Origin: Clostridia bacterium
Lineage (GTDB): Bacteria; Bacillota; Peptococcia; DRI-13; SM3-B62
DNA: 64,000 bases
Reading direction: 5' to 3'
Assembly (NCBI GenBank): GCA_018432615.1
Contig: JAHDSQ010000002.1
Location: 180,435-244,434 of the forward strand
Shown: positions 1 to 11,075 of the stretch, one piece after another
Layout of the letters: each line of letters opens with the position of its first letter
Position numbering within the stretch: the first letter of the stretch is position 1
Program-made: the position numbers and the translations under genes
The notes under the pieces: model-generated
The model's input: the letters and a program-made list of their open reading frames with translations, nothing else
Database searches by the model: none
What the model was told of the DNA's origin: nothing

Positions 1-1040
1 TCCCCCATTGCCTTGGTGCCGACCCTTTCCTTTCCCTCGGACATGATATCATCGGTCCTCAGTCCTCTATCCAACACCTTGTTCACAGCAGATTCGATCT
101 CATCCGCCGCTTTTTTTTCATGACAAACAATCCTCAACATCATCGCTACCGAAAGAATGGCCGCTATCGGATTCGCCTTATCCTCTCCCGCGATGTCAGG
201 CGCCGAACCGTGAGCGGGTTCAAAAAGTGCCGGACCTTCCCCTGTGCTTGCCGACGGCAGCATGCCTAAAGACGCTCCCAACACACTGGCCTGGTCCGAT
301 AAAATATCACCAAACATGTTTTCCGTGACAATCACATCAAACTGGCCAGGTTTCCGACACAACTGCATAGCACAGTTGTCAACATACACGTAATCCGTCT
401 GGATATCTGGACACTCGGCAAGCATTTCCCCGGTTATTCTACGCCACAGGCGTGAAGTGTCAAGAACATTAGCCTTATCAACAAGAGTCAGTTTACCGCC
501 GCGTTGTCGGGCCATGTCAATAGCCACTTGTAAAATACGCTTGATTTCAGAGCTTGAATACTCGATGGTATCATAAGCCTTTATTTCATTTCCGCAGTCT
601 TGCGTTCCCCGGGCACCAAAATATGCTCCGCCTATCAATTCACGCACAACCAACAGATCTACACCGTCGACTATCTCCCTTTTGAACGGTGACTGATCTA
701 TGAGCTGAGGCCAACATTTAACCGGGCGCAGGTTTGCATACAGACCCAGTTTTTTGCGAATATCCAGCAAGCCTTTTTCAGGCCTCTTTTCCACCGGCAA
801 ACCGTCCCATTTCGGCCCGCCTATCGCCCCCAGCAGAACGGCATCACTTTGCAGAACCAATTGGCCTGTTTCTGCGGGCAAGGGTTCGCCGGTTGCATCA
901 ACTGCATTGCCTCCGATTAGGCCTTCTTGCAACGTATACTCTAAACCGCATCTGTGAGCTGCCTCCCGTAATACCTTGATGGCCTGGTCCATCACTTCCG
1001 GACCGATGCCGTCACCGGGAAGCAGAGCAATCTTAAACAT
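1..1040 (-). CDS. leuB: 3-isopropylmalate dehydrogenase, 3' end missing
   Basis: Reading the minus strand from the ATG at 1040 gives an open frame to the window edge (346 codons) that begins [16 protein letters not shown], the classic N-terminus of NAD-dependent 3-isopropylmalate dehydrogenases. Further family signatures follow: an LLGAIGGPKWD segment, the RELIGGAYFG loop, and VTENMFGDILSD with the metal-binding aspartates. The enzyme oxidises and decarboxylates 3-isopropylmalate in leucine synthesis, in the cytoplasm. Family members are near 355-360 residues, so only about a dozen C-terminal residues lie outside the window. Its start overlaps the leuD stop by 8 nt, so it is translated as the last visible gene of the ilv-leu operon. 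Confidence 0.96.
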   Translation of the reverse strand, partial: MFKIALLPGDGIGPEVMDQAIKVLREAAHRCGLEYTLQEGLIGGNAVDATGEPLPAETGQLVLQSDAVLLGAIGGPKWDGLPVEKRPEKGLLDIRKKLGLYANLRPVKCWPQLIDQSPFKREIVDGVDLLVVRELIGGAYFGARGTQDCGNEIKAYDTIEYSSSEIKRILQVAIDMARQRGGKLTLVDKANVLDTSRLWRRITGEMLAECPDIQTDYVYVDNCAMQLCRKPGQFDVIVTENMFGDILSDQASVLGASLGMLPSASTGEGPALFEPAHGSAPDIAGEDKANPIAAILSVAMMLRIVCHEKKAADEIESAVNKVLDRGLRTDDIMSEGKERVGTKAMG

Positions 1041-1536
1041 CAGCTTTCACCTTCTCACTGACATAAGGAATCAAGCCGCCCTTTTCCAATATTTCCATCA
1101 TGAACGGCGGTAATGTTTCGCTTTGATAGGTTTGCTCCGTAGTAATATTCCTGATGATCCCTTTGATGGGATCAACCTCCAACCGATCACCTGCCGCGGA
1201 CATTTTTACGGTTTCCGGTGAAACGATTACCGGCAACCCTATATTAATGGCATTTCTATAGAATATCCGCGCATAATTTTCTGCTACCACGCAGCTAAAC
1301 CCGGCATGCTTAATTGCCACCGGAGCATGTTCTCTGGAACTTCCGCACCCGAAATTTTTCCCAGCTACCAGAATATCACCCTTTTTTATTTTCTCGTTCA
1401 ACTTTGGAAATACGTCTTCCAGGCAATGCTTAGCCAGATAAGTAGGATCCGACTGGTTCAGGTATCTGGCTGCGATAATCAAATCAGTATCAACATCCTG
1501 TCCCACTTTCCACACATGACCCTTTAGTATTTGCAT
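1033..1536 (-). CDS. leuD: 3-isopropylmalate dehydratase small subunit
   Basis: This 167-residue protein has the short (archaeal/clostridial type) LeuD form, with [19 protein letters not shown] near the N-terminus and the swivelling-domain motif [18 protein letters not shown] around residues 60-78. It pairs with LeuC to isomerise 2-isopropylmalate to 3-isopropylmalate. The start overlaps the leuC 3' end by 13 nt and its stop overlaps the leuB start, which fits coupled translation of a heterodimer. Confidence 0.96.
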   Translation of the reverse strand: MQILKGHVWKVGQDVDTDLIIAARYLNQSDPTYLAKHCLEDVFPKLNEKIKKGDILVAGKNFGCGSSREHAPVAIKHAGFSCVVAENYARIFYRNAINIGLPVIVSPETVKMSAAGDRLEVDPIKGIIRNITTEQTYQSETLPPFMMEILEKGGLIPYVSEKVKADV

Positions 1537-2801
1537 TGTGCCACCTCCTCGGGTATCCCAATACGACCCAAGATTGCCGAGGCTGCAGCCACAGCAGGGC
1601 CGGAAAGGTAAACTTCGCTTTGCGGGTGACCCATGCGTCCCACAAAATTCCTGTTAGTAGTTGAAACGGCCCTCTCACCCTTTGCTAATATTCCCATATA
1701 TCCTCCCAGACAAGGTCCACAGGTCGGCGTACTTACAACTGCACCGGCCTCAATAAAAGTCTCCACCAGGCCTTCTTTCACGGCACGCAAATAGATATCC
1801 TGCGTCCCGGGAATCACAATAGCTCTGACCTCTGGATGGATCTTATGGCCTTTTATGATCTCTGCCGCCTCCACCAGGTCTTCCCACCGTCCGTTTGTAC
1901 ATGAACCTATCACTGCCTGGTCTATTTTAACACCGGTTGCTTCCGAGACAGGCTTTGTATTGGAAGGCAAATGGGGAAAAGCCACCTGTGGTTGCAAGTC
2001 GGTCACGTCTATCTCAATAATTTTTTCGTAAACTGCATCCTCATCGCTTTCGTATATCCGCCACTGTTTTTTGGCCCGCTCCTTTACATAGCTGATAGTC
2101 TTATCATCCGGAGCAATGATACCGTTTTTCGCTCCGGCTTCTATAGCCATATTGGTCATGGTCATGCGAGCATCGACAGACAAATCGTCAATAGCCTCTC
2201 CGGCAAATTCAATTGTCTTGTACTGGGCTCCGTCAACTCCTATCTTGCCGATTATGGCAAGTATATAGTCCTTTCCGCTGACCCAGCGGTTTTTCGGTTT
2301 GCCGTGCAGTATGATTTTGATGTTCTCCGGTACCCTGAACCAAATCTCGCCCTGAGCCATTCCTACAGCCAAATCAGTGCTGCCCACGCCTGTCGAAAAA
2401 GCTCCTAAAGCTCCGTAAGTGCAGGTATGCGAATCTGCTCCAATCACCACATCACCCGGAACAACCAGACCTTGTTCCGGTATGAAACAGTGTTCAATGC
2501 CGCAGCGGCCAACTTCGTAGTAGTGAACCAACTTTTGCTCTGCGGCAAACCTCTTGATTTCCAAACACTGTTGAGCCGAAGGTATATCTTTAGCAGGGGC
2601 AAAGTGATCGGGAATCATCAGAACTTTGCTTTGATCGAAAACACTTTTGACTCCGATTTTCTCGAATTCCTTTATGGCCATCGGCCCTGTAATGTCATTA
2701 GCAAAAACCAAATCAAGCCTTGCATTGATTAACTGTCCCGCCGCTACCTCTTTTAAACCCGCATGTTCCGCCAGTATTTTTTCGGTTATTGTCATACCCA
2801 T
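1524..2801 (-). CDS. leuC: 3-isopropylmalate dehydratase large subunit
   Basis: About 425 residues. The protein shows the aconitase-superfamily iron-sulfur ligands: an upstream cysteine in [13 protein letters not shown], then IGSCTNG and, later, PTCGPCLGG. It carries the [4Fe-4S] cluster that activates the substrate hydroxyl in leucine synthesis. I place the start at the ATG at 2801, preceded at suitable distance by a GGGGGA ribosome-binding site. A TTG at 2810 lies too close to that site and an ATG at 2795 is a second possibility. It lies between leuA and leuD in the operon. Confidence 0.94.
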   Translation of the reverse strand: MGMTITEKILAEHAGLKEVAAGQLINARLDLVFANDITGPMAIKEFEKIGVKSVFDQSKVLMIPDHFAPAKDIPSAQQCLEIKRFAAEQKLVHYYEVGRCGIEHCFIPEQGLVVPGDVVIGADSHTCTYGALGAFSTGVGSTDLAVGMAQGEIWFRVPENIKIILHGKPKNRWVSGKDYILAIIGKIGVDGAQYKTIEFAGEAIDDLSVDARMTMTNMAIEAGAKNGIIAPDDKTISYVKERAKKQWRIYESDEDAVYEKIIEIDVTDLQPQVAFPHLPSNTKPVSEATGVKIDQAVIGSCTNGRWEDLVEAAEIIKGHKIHPEVRAIVIPGTQDIYLRAVKEGLVETFIEAGAVVSTPTCGPCLGGYMGILAKGERAVSTTNRNFVGRMGHPQSEVYLSGPAVAAASAILGRIGIPEEVAQCKY

Positions 2802-2833
2802 ACTTAACAATTCCCCCTATTTCTCAGACCGTT

Positions 2834-4378
2834 TTATTGCCTTTCTTGCAGCAATTCAGGTTGGGCTCTGACTATTTTGTTCAAGGCATTAATATAGGCC
2901 CTTACACTGGATTCAATAATATCTACGCTCAAACCGCGGCCCATAAATGTCTTGCCGTCAATGGCCACCCTTACTACTACTTCACCCTGTGCATCTTTCC
3001 CGTGGGTTACTGCATTAATATTGTATGATTCCAGTCTGGCCGGCAGTTTAACTATTTTGTTGATGGCAGCGTAGGAAGCCTCGATAGGACCGTCAGCGCA
3101 AGCCGCTTCCTCAACGGGCTTGCCTTGCACAAGCATTCCGATGGTTGAAGTTGCGGTAATATTCGTCCCCAGGGTGACACGCATATGATTTAACTCGTAA
3201 ACCTGTTCACTATCTGCAAACATCTCATTATCAACAAGGGTAATTAAATCCTCGTCCAGTATTTCACTTTTCCTATCGGCAAGCGCCTTGAATTCATTAA
3301 AAATCTTTTCTAAAATTTCTTCATTCAAATTGAATCCAAGTTTCTCTAACTGCAATTTAAAGGCATGGCGTCCGGAGTGTTTGCCCAGTACCAGCTTATT
3401 ACTGCTTATCCCAACCATTTCCGGATTCATTATCTCATAAGTCGTTCTTTCTTTAATAACTCCATCCTGATGGATCCCGGCTTCGTGAGCAAAAGCATTT
3501 TTCCCGACGATAGCCTTGTTGTGTTGGACACGCATACCGGTCAATCTACTGACCATGGTACTTGTCCGGTAAAGCTCACGAGTATTGATGCTTGTCGAAA
3601 AACCGAGATAATTTCTTCTGGTGTACAACGCCATTACAACCTCCTCTAAAGAGGCATTCCCGGCCCTTTCGCCGATTCCGTTGACAGCCACCTCAACCTG
3701 CTGAGCTCCGTTGCGCACAGCCGCCAAGGAATTAGCCACCGCCAAACCCAGATCATTGTGACAATGAACACTTATCACAGCTTTATCAATATTCGGAACT
3801 CCCTCCCTGATTGCCTTGACAAACTCACCAAACTCCCAGGGAGTTGCATAGCCCACAGTGTCGGGAATATTTATCACATTGGCACCGGCATCAATGGCGA
3901 GGGTAAAGACTTCGCATAAAAACGGGATTTCACTTCTGAAAGCGTCTTCTGCCGAGAATTCCACATCATCGACCAAGCTTTTTGCCATTTTAACATACTT
4001 GGCGACCATTTCTTTCACTTCTTCTTCTGTCTTGCACAGTTTCTTGGTCATGTGTATTTTCGAAGTAGCCACAAAAGTGTGTATCCTGGGTCTTTCAGCA
4101 TGCTTGACGGCCTCATAGGCACTTTTGATATCAGCCTCCCCGGTACGTGCTAATCCGGCTATAATAGGTCCTTTGACCTCTTTGGCGATTCGGCTTACCG
4201 AGGAGAAATCTCCCGGCGAGGCAATGGGAAAGCCTGCTTCAATCACGTCAACACCCAAACGTGCCAACTGTTGAGCAATCGCCAGTTTTTCATCACTATT
4301 CAGGCTAACTCCCGGTGACTGCTCTCCATCGCGCAGAGTTGTGTCAAAAATGTATATTCTCTTTCCGTTTTGAACCAT
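2834..4378 (-). CDS. leuA: 2-isopropylmalate synthase
   Basis: 514 residues. The N-terminal TIM barrel begins IYIFDTTLRDGEQSPGVSL, with the metal ligands in HCHNDLGLAVANS and the NGIGERAGNASLEE loop. The C-terminal part (roughly residues 390-510) corresponds to the leucine-binding LeuA regulatory domain, so this is the feedback-regulated form condensing acetyl-CoA with 2-oxoisovalerate. A GGGAG ribosome-binding site sits just before the ATG. It follows the second ilvB gene by 19 nt and precedes leuC, joining the valine and leucine branches in one transcript. Confidence 0.96.
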   Translation of the reverse strand: MVQNGKRIYIFDTTLRDGEQSPGVSLNSDEKLAIAQQLARLGVDVIEAGFPIASPGDFSSVSRIAKEVKGPIIAGLARTGEADIKSAYEAVKHAERPRIHTFVATSKIHMTKKLCKTEEEVKEMVAKYVKMAKSLVDDVEFSAEDAFRSEIPFLCEVFTLAIDAGANVINIPDTVGYATPWEFGEFVKAIREGVPNIDKAVISVHCHNDLGLAVANSLAAVRNGAQQVEVAVNGIGERAGNASLEEVVMALYTRRNYLGFSTSINTRELYRTSTMVSRLTGMRVQHNKAIVGKNAFAHEAGIHQDGVIKERTTYEIMNPEMVGISSNKLVLGKHSGRHAFKLQLEKLGFNLNEEILEKIFNEFKALADRKSEILDEDLITLVDNEMFADSEQVYELNHMRVTLGTNITATSTIGMLVQGKPVEEAACADGPIEASYAAINKIVKLPARLESYNINAVTHGKDAQGEVVVRVAIDGKTFMGRGLSVDIIESSVRAYINALNKIVRAQPELLQERQ

Positions 4379-4397
4379 TTTTCTCTCCCTTCCCTCG

Positions 4398-6098
4398 TCA
4401 CGTTCCTACCATCTCATCCAAGCCGGAGCCGGTGAGAACTATAGGATAAACGTTTTCTCTTGCAGGTACAACAACTTCCATAATAGCCATTCCTCGATGC
4501 TGAACAAACTGTTCCATCTTATAAGCAAGCTCTTGCCTCTTTGCTACCCTGAGACTCAGTGCCCCAAAAGCCAAGGCTAAATGATGAAAATCAGGGCTTT
4601 TTGAAAATTCCGTAGACGAGTACCTGCCTTGACAATAGTGGTCTTGTAATTGTTTTACCATTCCCAGCGTTTGATTGTTAATGAGAATGATCTTAAGTGG
4701 CAAACCCTGCTCCAATGCGGTTCCCAATTCAGGCATCCCCATTTGAAAACTTCCATCCCCTGTTATAACGTAAACGTTACAGTCAGGGCAAGCCACCTGT
4801 GCGCCAACCGCCGCGGGTATACCATACCCCATGGTCCCCAGTCCACCTGACGATATGAATTTCCCCGGCAGGTTAGTTCTTATTTTTTGTGCGGCCCAAA
4901 TCTGGTGTTGGCCGACATCGGTTGTCACGATACAATCATCTGTTAATCTTTGATTGAGGTTTTCTATTACGTCTGCTGCTGAAATGGCATCATCAGTTAC
5001 GCCTTCCTCATCTTTCCCCGAGCCGACGACCGGCCTATCCTTCGCCCTATATTTTGCCTTGATTTCAGCAATTTCTGTCCTCCATGGCTGGTTTTCTTTA
5101 GCCTGCAGTCTTTTATTCAACTGCCCTAAAACCACTTTGAGGTCTCCCACCAACGGGACATCGACACGCATATTCTTGCCTATCTCAGCGGCATCGATAT
5201 CTATGTGAACAATTTTAGCATGGGGAGCGAATTTGGCAGTAGCACCCGTAACCCTATCACCAAACCTCATCCCCAAGGCAATAAAGAGATCGCAAGCCTG
5301 TACGGCCATATTTGCGGCTGCCAGTCCGTATGTTCCCAACATTCCCAGCGCCAGCGGATGATCCTGAGAGATACTGCCTCTTCCCATCATAGTAGTCGTA
5401 ACGGGTATCCCGGCATTCTCAACCATATATAATAATTCTTCCGTAGCTCTGGCGGAATTCACACCGCCACCGGCACAAATCAAGGGCCTTTCTGCCTTCT
5501 CTATCAACTCAATCACTTGCTTGATTTGTCTGATATGTCCGTTAATGTTCGGTTTATAGCCCCTCAAGTCGACCTTCTTGCAGTCGATGTTCTCAGCCAT
5601 GGCTGCGGTGACATCTTGAGGTATATCGATCAATACGGGTCCGGGCCGCCCGCTTTGTGCGATATAAAAGGCTTCCTTGATAATACGAGGAATATCCCCC
5701 GCCTCCTGTACAAGGTAGTTATGCTTGACAATCGGATCCGTTATCCCGGTGATGTCGACCTCCTGGAAGGCATCTGTTCCAACCATGGAAGTCGCCACCT
5801 GCCCTGTTATAGCAACAATCGGGATCGAATCCATATATGCGGTAGCGATACCAGTGACAAGGTTGGTGGCCCCCGGCCCCGAAGTGGCCATACAAACACC
5901 TACCTTGCCACTGGCCCTGGCATAACCGTTTGCTGCGTGGGCTGCTCCCTGCTCGTGTCTGACCAGTATGGTTCTTATCTCGGTCGCGTCCTTTAAGGCA
6001 TCAAATATTTTCAGGGCCGCACCCCCTGGGTAACCGAAGATAACCCTGACGTTTTCTTTTCTTAAGCTTTCAATTAGGATCTCCGCCCCCAGTTGCAT
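4398..6098 (-). CDS. ilvB: acetolactate synthase large subunit, second copy
   Basis: 566 residues with the three-domain thiamine-diphosphate enzyme layout: N-terminal PYR domain with FGYPGGAALKIFDAL and the catalytic glutamate in RHEQGAAHAANGYARA, a central FAD-type domain, and the C-terminal ThDP motif beginning GDGSFQMGMPEL and ending near INN. The start at 6098 is set by GGAGGTG six bases upstream. It lies between ilvC and leuA and has no small subunit beside it. The operon holds a second, clearly different large subunit at 7619-9322, so this could be a diverged isozyme sharing IlvN or one acting without a regulatory subunit. Confidence 0.92.
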   Translation of the reverse strand: MQLGAEILIESLRKENVRVIFGYPGGAALKIFDALKDATEIRTILVRHEQGAAHAANGYARASGKVGVCMATSGPGATNLVTGIATAYMDSIPIVAITGQVATSMVGTDAFQEVDITGITDPIVKHNYLVQEAGDIPRIIKEAFYIAQSGRPGPVLIDIPQDVTAAMAENIDCKKVDLRGYKPNINGHIRQIKQVIELIEKAERPLICAGGGVNSARATEELLYMVENAGIPVTTTMMGRGSISQDHPLALGMLGTYGLAAANMAVQACDLFIALGMRFGDRVTGATAKFAPHAKIVHIDIDAAEIGKNMRVDVPLVGDLKVVLGQLNKRLQAKENQPWRTEIAEIKAKYRAKDRPVVGSGKDEEGVTDDAISAADVIENLNQRLTDDCIVTTDVGQHQIWAAQKIRTNLPGKFISSGGLGTMGYGIPAAVGAQVACPDCNVYVITGDGSFQMGMPELGTALEQGLPLKIILINNQTLGMVKQLQDHYCQGRYSSTEFSKSPDFHHLALAFGALSLRVAKRQELAYKMEQFVQHRGMAIMEVVVPARENVYPIVLTGSGLDEMVGT

Positions 6099-6119
6099 AA
6101 GTAACACCTCCAAATTAAT

Positions 6120-7118
6120 CTACATCTCTTTTTTCAACCACGGCATCTTATTTCTCAGTTCTTTTCCTACTACCTCTACCTGGTGCTGTTCATCAAGCCT
6201 CTTAATGGCGTTAAAACGCGGTCTTCCTGTTTGGTTCTCCGAAATCCAATCCTTAGCAAAAGTCCCGTCTTGGATTTCCTTGAGAATCTGCCGCATCTCT
6301 GCTCTTGTTTCTTCCGTAATCAGGCGTCTGCCGCTGACCATATCACCATACTCGGCCGTATCGCTGATCGAATACCGCATCCCGGCAATCCCGTGTTCAT
6401 AAATCAAATCGATGATAAGTTTCAACTCATGACAGCATTCAAAGTAGGCAGATTCCGGCTGATATCCGGCCCCAACCAAGGTATCAAAGCCCGCCCTGAT
6501 CAGTTCTGTCAAACCGCCGCATAGTACACACTGCTCCCCGAAAAGATCGGTTTCGGTTTCCTCCTTAAAAGTAGTCATCAGTGTTCCCGCCCGGGTGCAA
6601 CCAATACCCTTGGCATAAGCTAAAGCAGTGTCCATGGCCTTGCCGGTGGCATCCTGATAAACCGCAACTAATCCCGGTATCCCCGTTCCTTCCAAGTAAA
6701 GCCTTCTGACAAGGTGTCCCGGCCCTTTTGGAGCAACCATAAAGACATCTATATCTTCCCTAGGTTTGATCCTGCCGAAATGAATATTGAAACCATGCGA
6801 AAATGCAATTGCATTGCCCGGCTTAAGTCCCGGTAGTATCTCACCATAATAAACATCCGCATGATTTTCATCAGGCAACAAAATCTGCACAACATCGGCC
6901 ATTTCTGATGCTTCTGCTACCGTATACACCTTAAAGCCGTTTTTCTCTGCCTTCGCCCAAGACGAACCTCCCTTGCGCAGACCGATAATAACATCGACCC
7001 CACTGTCCTTTAGGTTTTGTGCCTGGGAATGACCTTGACTCCCGTAACCGATAACTGCTACTTTCTTGCCCTCCAAATAACTTAAATTCGCATCCTGATC
7101 ATAAAACATTTTTGCCAC
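6120..7118 (-). CDS. ilvC: ketol-acid reductoisomerase
   Basis: 332 residues, class I length. The Rossmann motif [13 protein letters not shown] lies at about residues 25-37, followed by the cofactor loop GLRKGGSSW, whose arginine and serines fit NADPH preference. [12 protein letters not shown] and [12 protein letters not shown] supply metal and catalytic residues. It converts acetolactate or acetohydroxybutyrate to the dihydroxy acids, using Mg2+. A GTG start at 7118 is chosen because GGGAGG stands eight bases upstream; an ATG lies three codons later. Confidence 0.96.
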   Translation of the reverse strand: MAKMFYDQDANLSYLEGKKVAVIGYGSQGHSQAQNLKDSGVDVIIGLRKGGSSWAKAEKNGFKVYTVAEASEMADVVQILLPDENHADVYYGEILPGLKPGNAIAFSHGFNIHFGRIKPREDIDVFMVAPKGPGHLVRRLYLEGTGIPGLVAVYQDATGKAMDTALAYAKGIGCTRAGTLMTTFKEETETDLFGEQCVLCGGLTELIRAGFDTLVGAGYQPESAYFECCHELKLIIDLIYEHGIAGMRYSISDTAEYGDMVSGRRLITEETRAEMRQILKEIQDGTFAKDWISENQTGRPRFNAIKRLDEQHQVEVVGKELRNKMPWLKKEM

Positions 7119-7167
7119 AGTATATTCCTCCCTTTAATAAATTATTATCATACTGAAATACAAGCAT

Positions 7168-7647
7168 TTACTTTTGTCCCCTAACTATCGACACCCTTCC
7201 CGTTCTGACTAACTCCATAATACCAAAGGGCTGTAAGGATTTAATGATAGCCTGTATTTTCGCATCATCACCTGTTGCTTCGACAATCAGCGAACGCCGT
7301 CCAATGTCTACAATACGGCACCGAAAAATCTCCACAATCTGCATTATTTCCTGGCGAACTGCAATATCTGCATTCACCTTCAGCAAGAGTAGCTGCCTGT
7401 CGACCGTCTCTTCTTCTGTAATATCATTGACCTTTATTACCTCGACCTGTTTATTCAACTGCTTGCTGACTTGCTCAATAATCTTGGCATCGCCCTCAAC
7501 AACAAGGGTTATACGCGAGACGGAAGAATCATCCGTTTCACCGACCGCCAGGCTTTCAATATTGTAACCGCGGCGGGAAAAAAGTCCAGCCACATGCGAT
7601 AGGACACCGGGTCTGTTTTCAACTAATACGGCTAATGTGTGCTTCAC
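7168..7647 (-). CDS. ilvN: acetolactate synthase small (regulatory) subunit
   Basis: 159 residues from a GTG start preceded by GGGGAGGTGG. The N-terminal ACT domain begins KHTLAVLVENRPGVLSHVAG and is followed by the IlvN/IlvH C-terminal domain, with GRRSLIVEATGD near residue 120. This subunit binds valine and stimulates the large subunit. Its start lies 29 nt inside the end of the upstream ilvB (7619-9322), so the pair is translationally coupled and that ilvB is its natural partner. Confidence 0.94.
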   Translation of the reverse strand: MKHTLAVLVENRPGVLSHVAGLFSRRGYNIESLAVGETDDSSVSRITLVVEGDAKIIEQVSKQLNKQVEVIKVNDITEEETVDRQLLLLKVNADIAVRQEIMQIVEIFRCRIVDIGRRSLIVEATGDDAKIQAIIKSLQPFGIMELVRTGRVSIVRGQK

Positions 7648-9322
7648 CTTTCCACCTCCCCAGCATTTCATTGAGCTTTCCTCCCGGAGGGATAATCGGT
7701 AACACATTCTCTCCCTGGCAGACCGCACAATCAACAATGACAGGTCCGGGCAGCCTAAAGGCTTCGGCGACAATCTCGCTTATATCGTCTGTTTCCCCTG
7801 CCCGCAATGCTTTGATACCGTAGGCATTTGCAAGCCTCACAAAGTCAGGATTACTGTCAAATAACGTCGAAGCGTAGTGCCCTTTAAAAAAGAGTTCCTG
7901 CCACTGCCGAACCATTCCCAAACAGGAATTATTCAAAATGAACACCTTGAGCGGCAGTTGATGGTTGGCAATAGTCGCTAACTCTTGAATGTTCATTTGG
8001 ATACTTCCGTCTCCGGTAAATAGAGCCACAGCTTCATTTGTTTTGCCAAAGGCTGCTCCTATGGCGGCAGGGAGACCAAAACCCATTGTCCCTAAGCCCC
8101 CGGAAGTCACAAAGTTTCGCGTTTTTCCTATCGGATAAAACTGAGCAACAAACATTTGATGCTGACCTACATCAGTCACAACCACGACTTTATCGCCGAC
8201 CTGCCTCGCAACCTCTTCAATGACGGTTTGTGGTTTTAGTCCACCCTCTTTTTCGTAAAGAAGAGGATACTTTTCCTTGAAGATCGTTACCTCCTGCAAC
8301 CATTCCTTTGTTGCAAATTCTAATCCTTTTTTCTTTAAACGACTTAACATCTCAGTTAGAAACTTGGCAACATCGCAAACAACCGGTATGTCCGCAACTA
8401 CATTCTTTGACAATTCCGCCGGATCAATGTCCACATGAATGATTGTGGTCTCCGGCAGGAAGTTCTCCGGCTTTCCGGTAATCCTGTCGCTAAACCTTAC
8501 CCCCAGCGCGATAAGTACATCAGAAGAGTTCAGAGTAAGATTAGCGGCCGGCATACCGTGCATCCCCACCATTCCCAGACAGTTTTCGGCTGTATCCGGG
8601 AAGGCACCTTTACCCATAAGCGTAGTTACCACAGGCATCTTTGTATAATTGACAAACTCCCGTATAATTTCACTAGCCTGCCCGGAAACAACGCCTCCGC
8701 CTACCATGACCAATGGCCTTTTTGCCTCATGCAAAGCAGCTACAACCTTATCAAGCTGCTCCGATAAACCATTTTTTAAAGGAACCTTGCGGGAATATTT
8801 TTTCTCAAGCCCTACCTGAGAATCCACTGTCCCGGCAAAGATGTCCTTGGGCATATCGATCAATACCGGACCCGGACGTCCTGTTGTAGCTACATTCCAA
8901 GCTTCTTCCAAAACTGACGGTAATTCATCCATCTTTTTTACCATATAGCTGTGCTTAGTAATCGGCATCGTTATCCCAATGATATCCGCTTCCTGAAAAG
9001 CATCTCTTCCTATACTATCGAGATTAACCTGTCCCGTAACAGCAATGAGCGGAACGGAATCAAGATAAGCATTGGCAATACCCGTAACTAAATTGGTAGC
9101 ACCCGGCCCGGATGTTGCAAAGCACACACCCGGCTTGCCGGTCACTCGTGCGTATCCGTCTGCCGCATGAACCGCCCCTTGCTCGTGGCGGGTAAGGATG
9201 TGTTTAAGACCGGAACGTCCTAAAACGTCATAAAGAAAGATAACAGATCCACCTGGATAACCAAAAATATACTCAACACCTTTTTTTTCAAGGAAACTTA
9301 CTAGGTATTCTGCACCATTCAT
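7619..9322 (-). CDS. ilvB: acetolactate synthase large subunit
   Basis: 567 residues. The N-terminal GYPGGSVIFLYDVL and RHEQGAVHAADGYAR segments, the substrate loop GRDAFQEADIIGIT and the ThDP motif starting GDGSIQMNIQEL and ending ILNN identify the catalytic subunit that condenses pyruvate with pyruvate or 2-oxobutyrate. It overlaps ilvN, its regulatory partner. The operon also contains a second large subunit beyond ilvC, and the two differ throughout, for example around the DAFQE loop. Confidence 0.94.
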   Translation of the reverse strand: MNGAEYLVSFLEKKGVEYIFGYPGGSVIFLYDVLGRSGLKHILTRHEQGAVHAADGYARVTGKPGVCFATSGPGATNLVTGIANAYLDSVPLIAVTGQVNLDSIGRDAFQEADIIGITMPITKHSYMVKKMDELPSVLEEAWNVATTGRPGPVLIDMPKDIFAGTVDSQVGLEKKYSRKVPLKNGLSEQLDKVVAALHEAKRPLVMVGGGVVSGQASEIIREFVNYTKMPVVTTLMGKGAFPDTAENCLGMVGMHGMPAANLTLNSSDVLIALGVRFSDRITGKPENFLPETTIIHVDIDPAELSKNVVADIPVVCDVAKFLTEMLSRLKKKGLEFATKEWLQEVTIFKEKYPLLYEKEGGLKPQTVIEEVARQVGDKVVVVTDVGQHQMFVAQFYPIGKTRNFVTSGGLGTMGFGLPAAIGAAFGKTNEAVALFTGDGSIQMNIQELATIANHQLPLKVFILNNSCLGMVRQWQELFFKGHYASTLFDSNPDFVRLANAYGIKALRAGETDDISEIVAEAFRLPGPVIVDCAVCQGENVLPIIPPGGKLNEMLGRWKGEAHISRIS

Positions 9323-9343
9323 TTCTACACCTCCGGATGTTAT

Positions 9344-11008
9344 TTATTCCGAAGAGTAAACGGCTCCTTTGTTGGCTGAACTAACCATCCCCGCATAGCG
9401 GGCAATATAACCTCCCAAACCTCTGTCCGGTGGCCCCGTCCATTCCTTCTTGCGCCGTTTAAGCTCTTCTTCTTCCACTAGTAAATCGAGTCGCCGGTTA
9501 GGTATATCTATACTAATCATATCGCCCTCTTTAATTAGGGCTATCACCCCCCCTGCCGCAGCTTCGGGTGACACGTGTCCAATGGACGCGCCTCTGGTCG
9601 CTCCTGAAAATCTCCCGTCGGTGATCAATGCTACACTTGAATCCAATCCCATTCCTGCCAGGATCGAGGTCGGGGTAAGCATTTCACGCATTCCGGGACC
9701 TCCTTTCGGCCCTTCGTAACGGATAACCAGTACATCTCCGGCTTTAACCTCACCTGCCAGAATGGCCTCCGATACTTCTTCCTCGCTGTCGTACACACGA
9801 GCAGGCCCTTTATGCACCATCATTCCTTCAGCAACGGCACCTTGCTTGACAACGGCACCCTCTTCTGCCACGTTGCCTCTCAAAACCGCAATGCCGCCGT
9901 CTTTACGGTAAGCGGTCTCTAAGGTACGTACAATTTCTCCCTTAGTGTTCTTCGCCTTGTCCAAAAGCTCCTTGAGCCTATCAGCCCCTACACATTTAAC
10001 ATCCTTATCGATCAAGCCCGCCTTATCAAGCTCCTTCATAACCGTCATAATTCCGCCGACCTCATCCAGGTCTTCAATAAAGGAATTACCGGCAGGACTG
10101 AGTTTGCAAAGCTGTGGCGTATTACGGCTTATCTTGTCGATCATATCTATATCGAGGTTGACACCGGCCTCGTGAGCAATTGCTGTTAAATGCAAAACGG
10201 TATTAGTAGAGCATCCAAGCGCCATATCCGTTTTCAGGGCATTTTCAAACGCTTTTTTCGTCATAATATCACTCGGTTTCAAGTCCTTCGCCAAAAGCTC
10301 CATAATCCGCTCTCCGGCATTCTTGGCAAGACGGCGACGCGCCGCAGTCACTGCCAAAATCGTACCATTACCGGGAAGTCCCATTCCCAATGCTTCGGTA
10401 AGACAGTTCATGGAATTGGCGGTGTACATCCCTGAGCATGAACCGCATCCCGGGCAAGCATTCTCTTCCATTTCCCAGATTTCCTGATCGGACATCTTCC
10501 CATTGCTATGCTTCCCTACTGCCTCAAAAACATCGCTTAATGCTATTCTCTCCCCGTTAACTTTCCCAGCCTGCATGGGACCGCCACTGACAAAAATGCT
10601 GGGCAAATTCAATCTGGCAGCCGCCATCAGCATTCCCGGAATTATTTTATCGCAATTAGTGACAAATACCAGGGCATCGAAGGAATGTGCCCTGACCATC
10701 ACTTCAATAGAATCGGCAATCAACTCACGACTGGCCAGGGAATATTTCATTCCCACATGGTTCATCGCAATTCCATCGCACACCGCAATAACGGGAAATT
10801 CAAAGGGAACCCCTCCCCCATACCGAACCCCTGCCTTTACGGCCTCGGTTATTTCCTTAAGATGAATGTGTCCGGGCACAATGTCGTTATAGGGGTTTAC
10901 TACCCCTATAAAGGGACGCTTCATCTCCGCTTCAGTTATTCCAAGGGCTTTTAATAACGAACGATGGGGCGCCTTGGTAACACCCTTTTTAATAGTGTCA
11001 CTCCTCAT
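9344..11008 (-). CDS. ilvD: dihydroxy-acid dehydratase
   Basis: About 554 residues beginning [19 protein letters not shown]. Cluster and metal ligands are visible in [16 protein letters not shown] and [36 protein letters not shown] is the conserved C-terminal catalytic loop. It dehydrates the dihydroxy acids to the 2-keto acids in valine and isoleucine synthesis, with an oxygen-labile Fe-S cluster. The start at 11008 is preferred over an upstream in-frame ATG at 11050 because GGAGGTAGGAG precedes it and family N-termini begin there. It is the first gene of the operon; the leader (11009-11266) holds a promoter and a terminator hairpin. Confidence 0.96.
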   Translation of the reverse strand: MRSDTIKKGVTKAPHRSLLKALGITEAEMKRPFIGVVNPYNDIVPGHIHLKEITEAVKAGVRYGGGVPFEFPVIAVCDGIAMNHVGMKYSLASRELIADSIEVMVRAHSFDALVFVTNCDKIIPGMLMAAARLNLPSIFVSGGPMQAGKVNGERIALSDVFEAVGKHSNGKMSDQEIWEMEENACPGCGSCSGMYTANSMNCLTEALGMGLPGNGTILAVTAARRRLAKNAGERIMELLAKDLKPSDIMTKKAFENALKTDMALGCSTNTVLHLTAIAHEAGVNLDIDMIDKISRNTPQLCKLSPAGNSFIEDLDEVGGIMTVMKELDKAGLIDKDVKCVGADRLKELLDKAKNTKGEIVRTLETAYRKDGGIAVLRGNVAEEGAVVKQGAVAEGMMVHKGPARVYDSEEEVSEAILAGEVKAGDVLVIRYEGPKGGPGMREMLTPTSILAGMGLDSSVALITDGRFSGATRGASIGHVSPEAAAGGVIALIKEGDMISIDIPNRRLDLLVEEEELKRRKKEWTGPPDRGLGGYIARYAGMVSSANKGAVYSSE

Positions 11009-11075
11009 AACTCCTACCTCCATTTTTTTTATATACCTGTTATTTGACACGGCAGTTTCGGAAATACACTTATAT

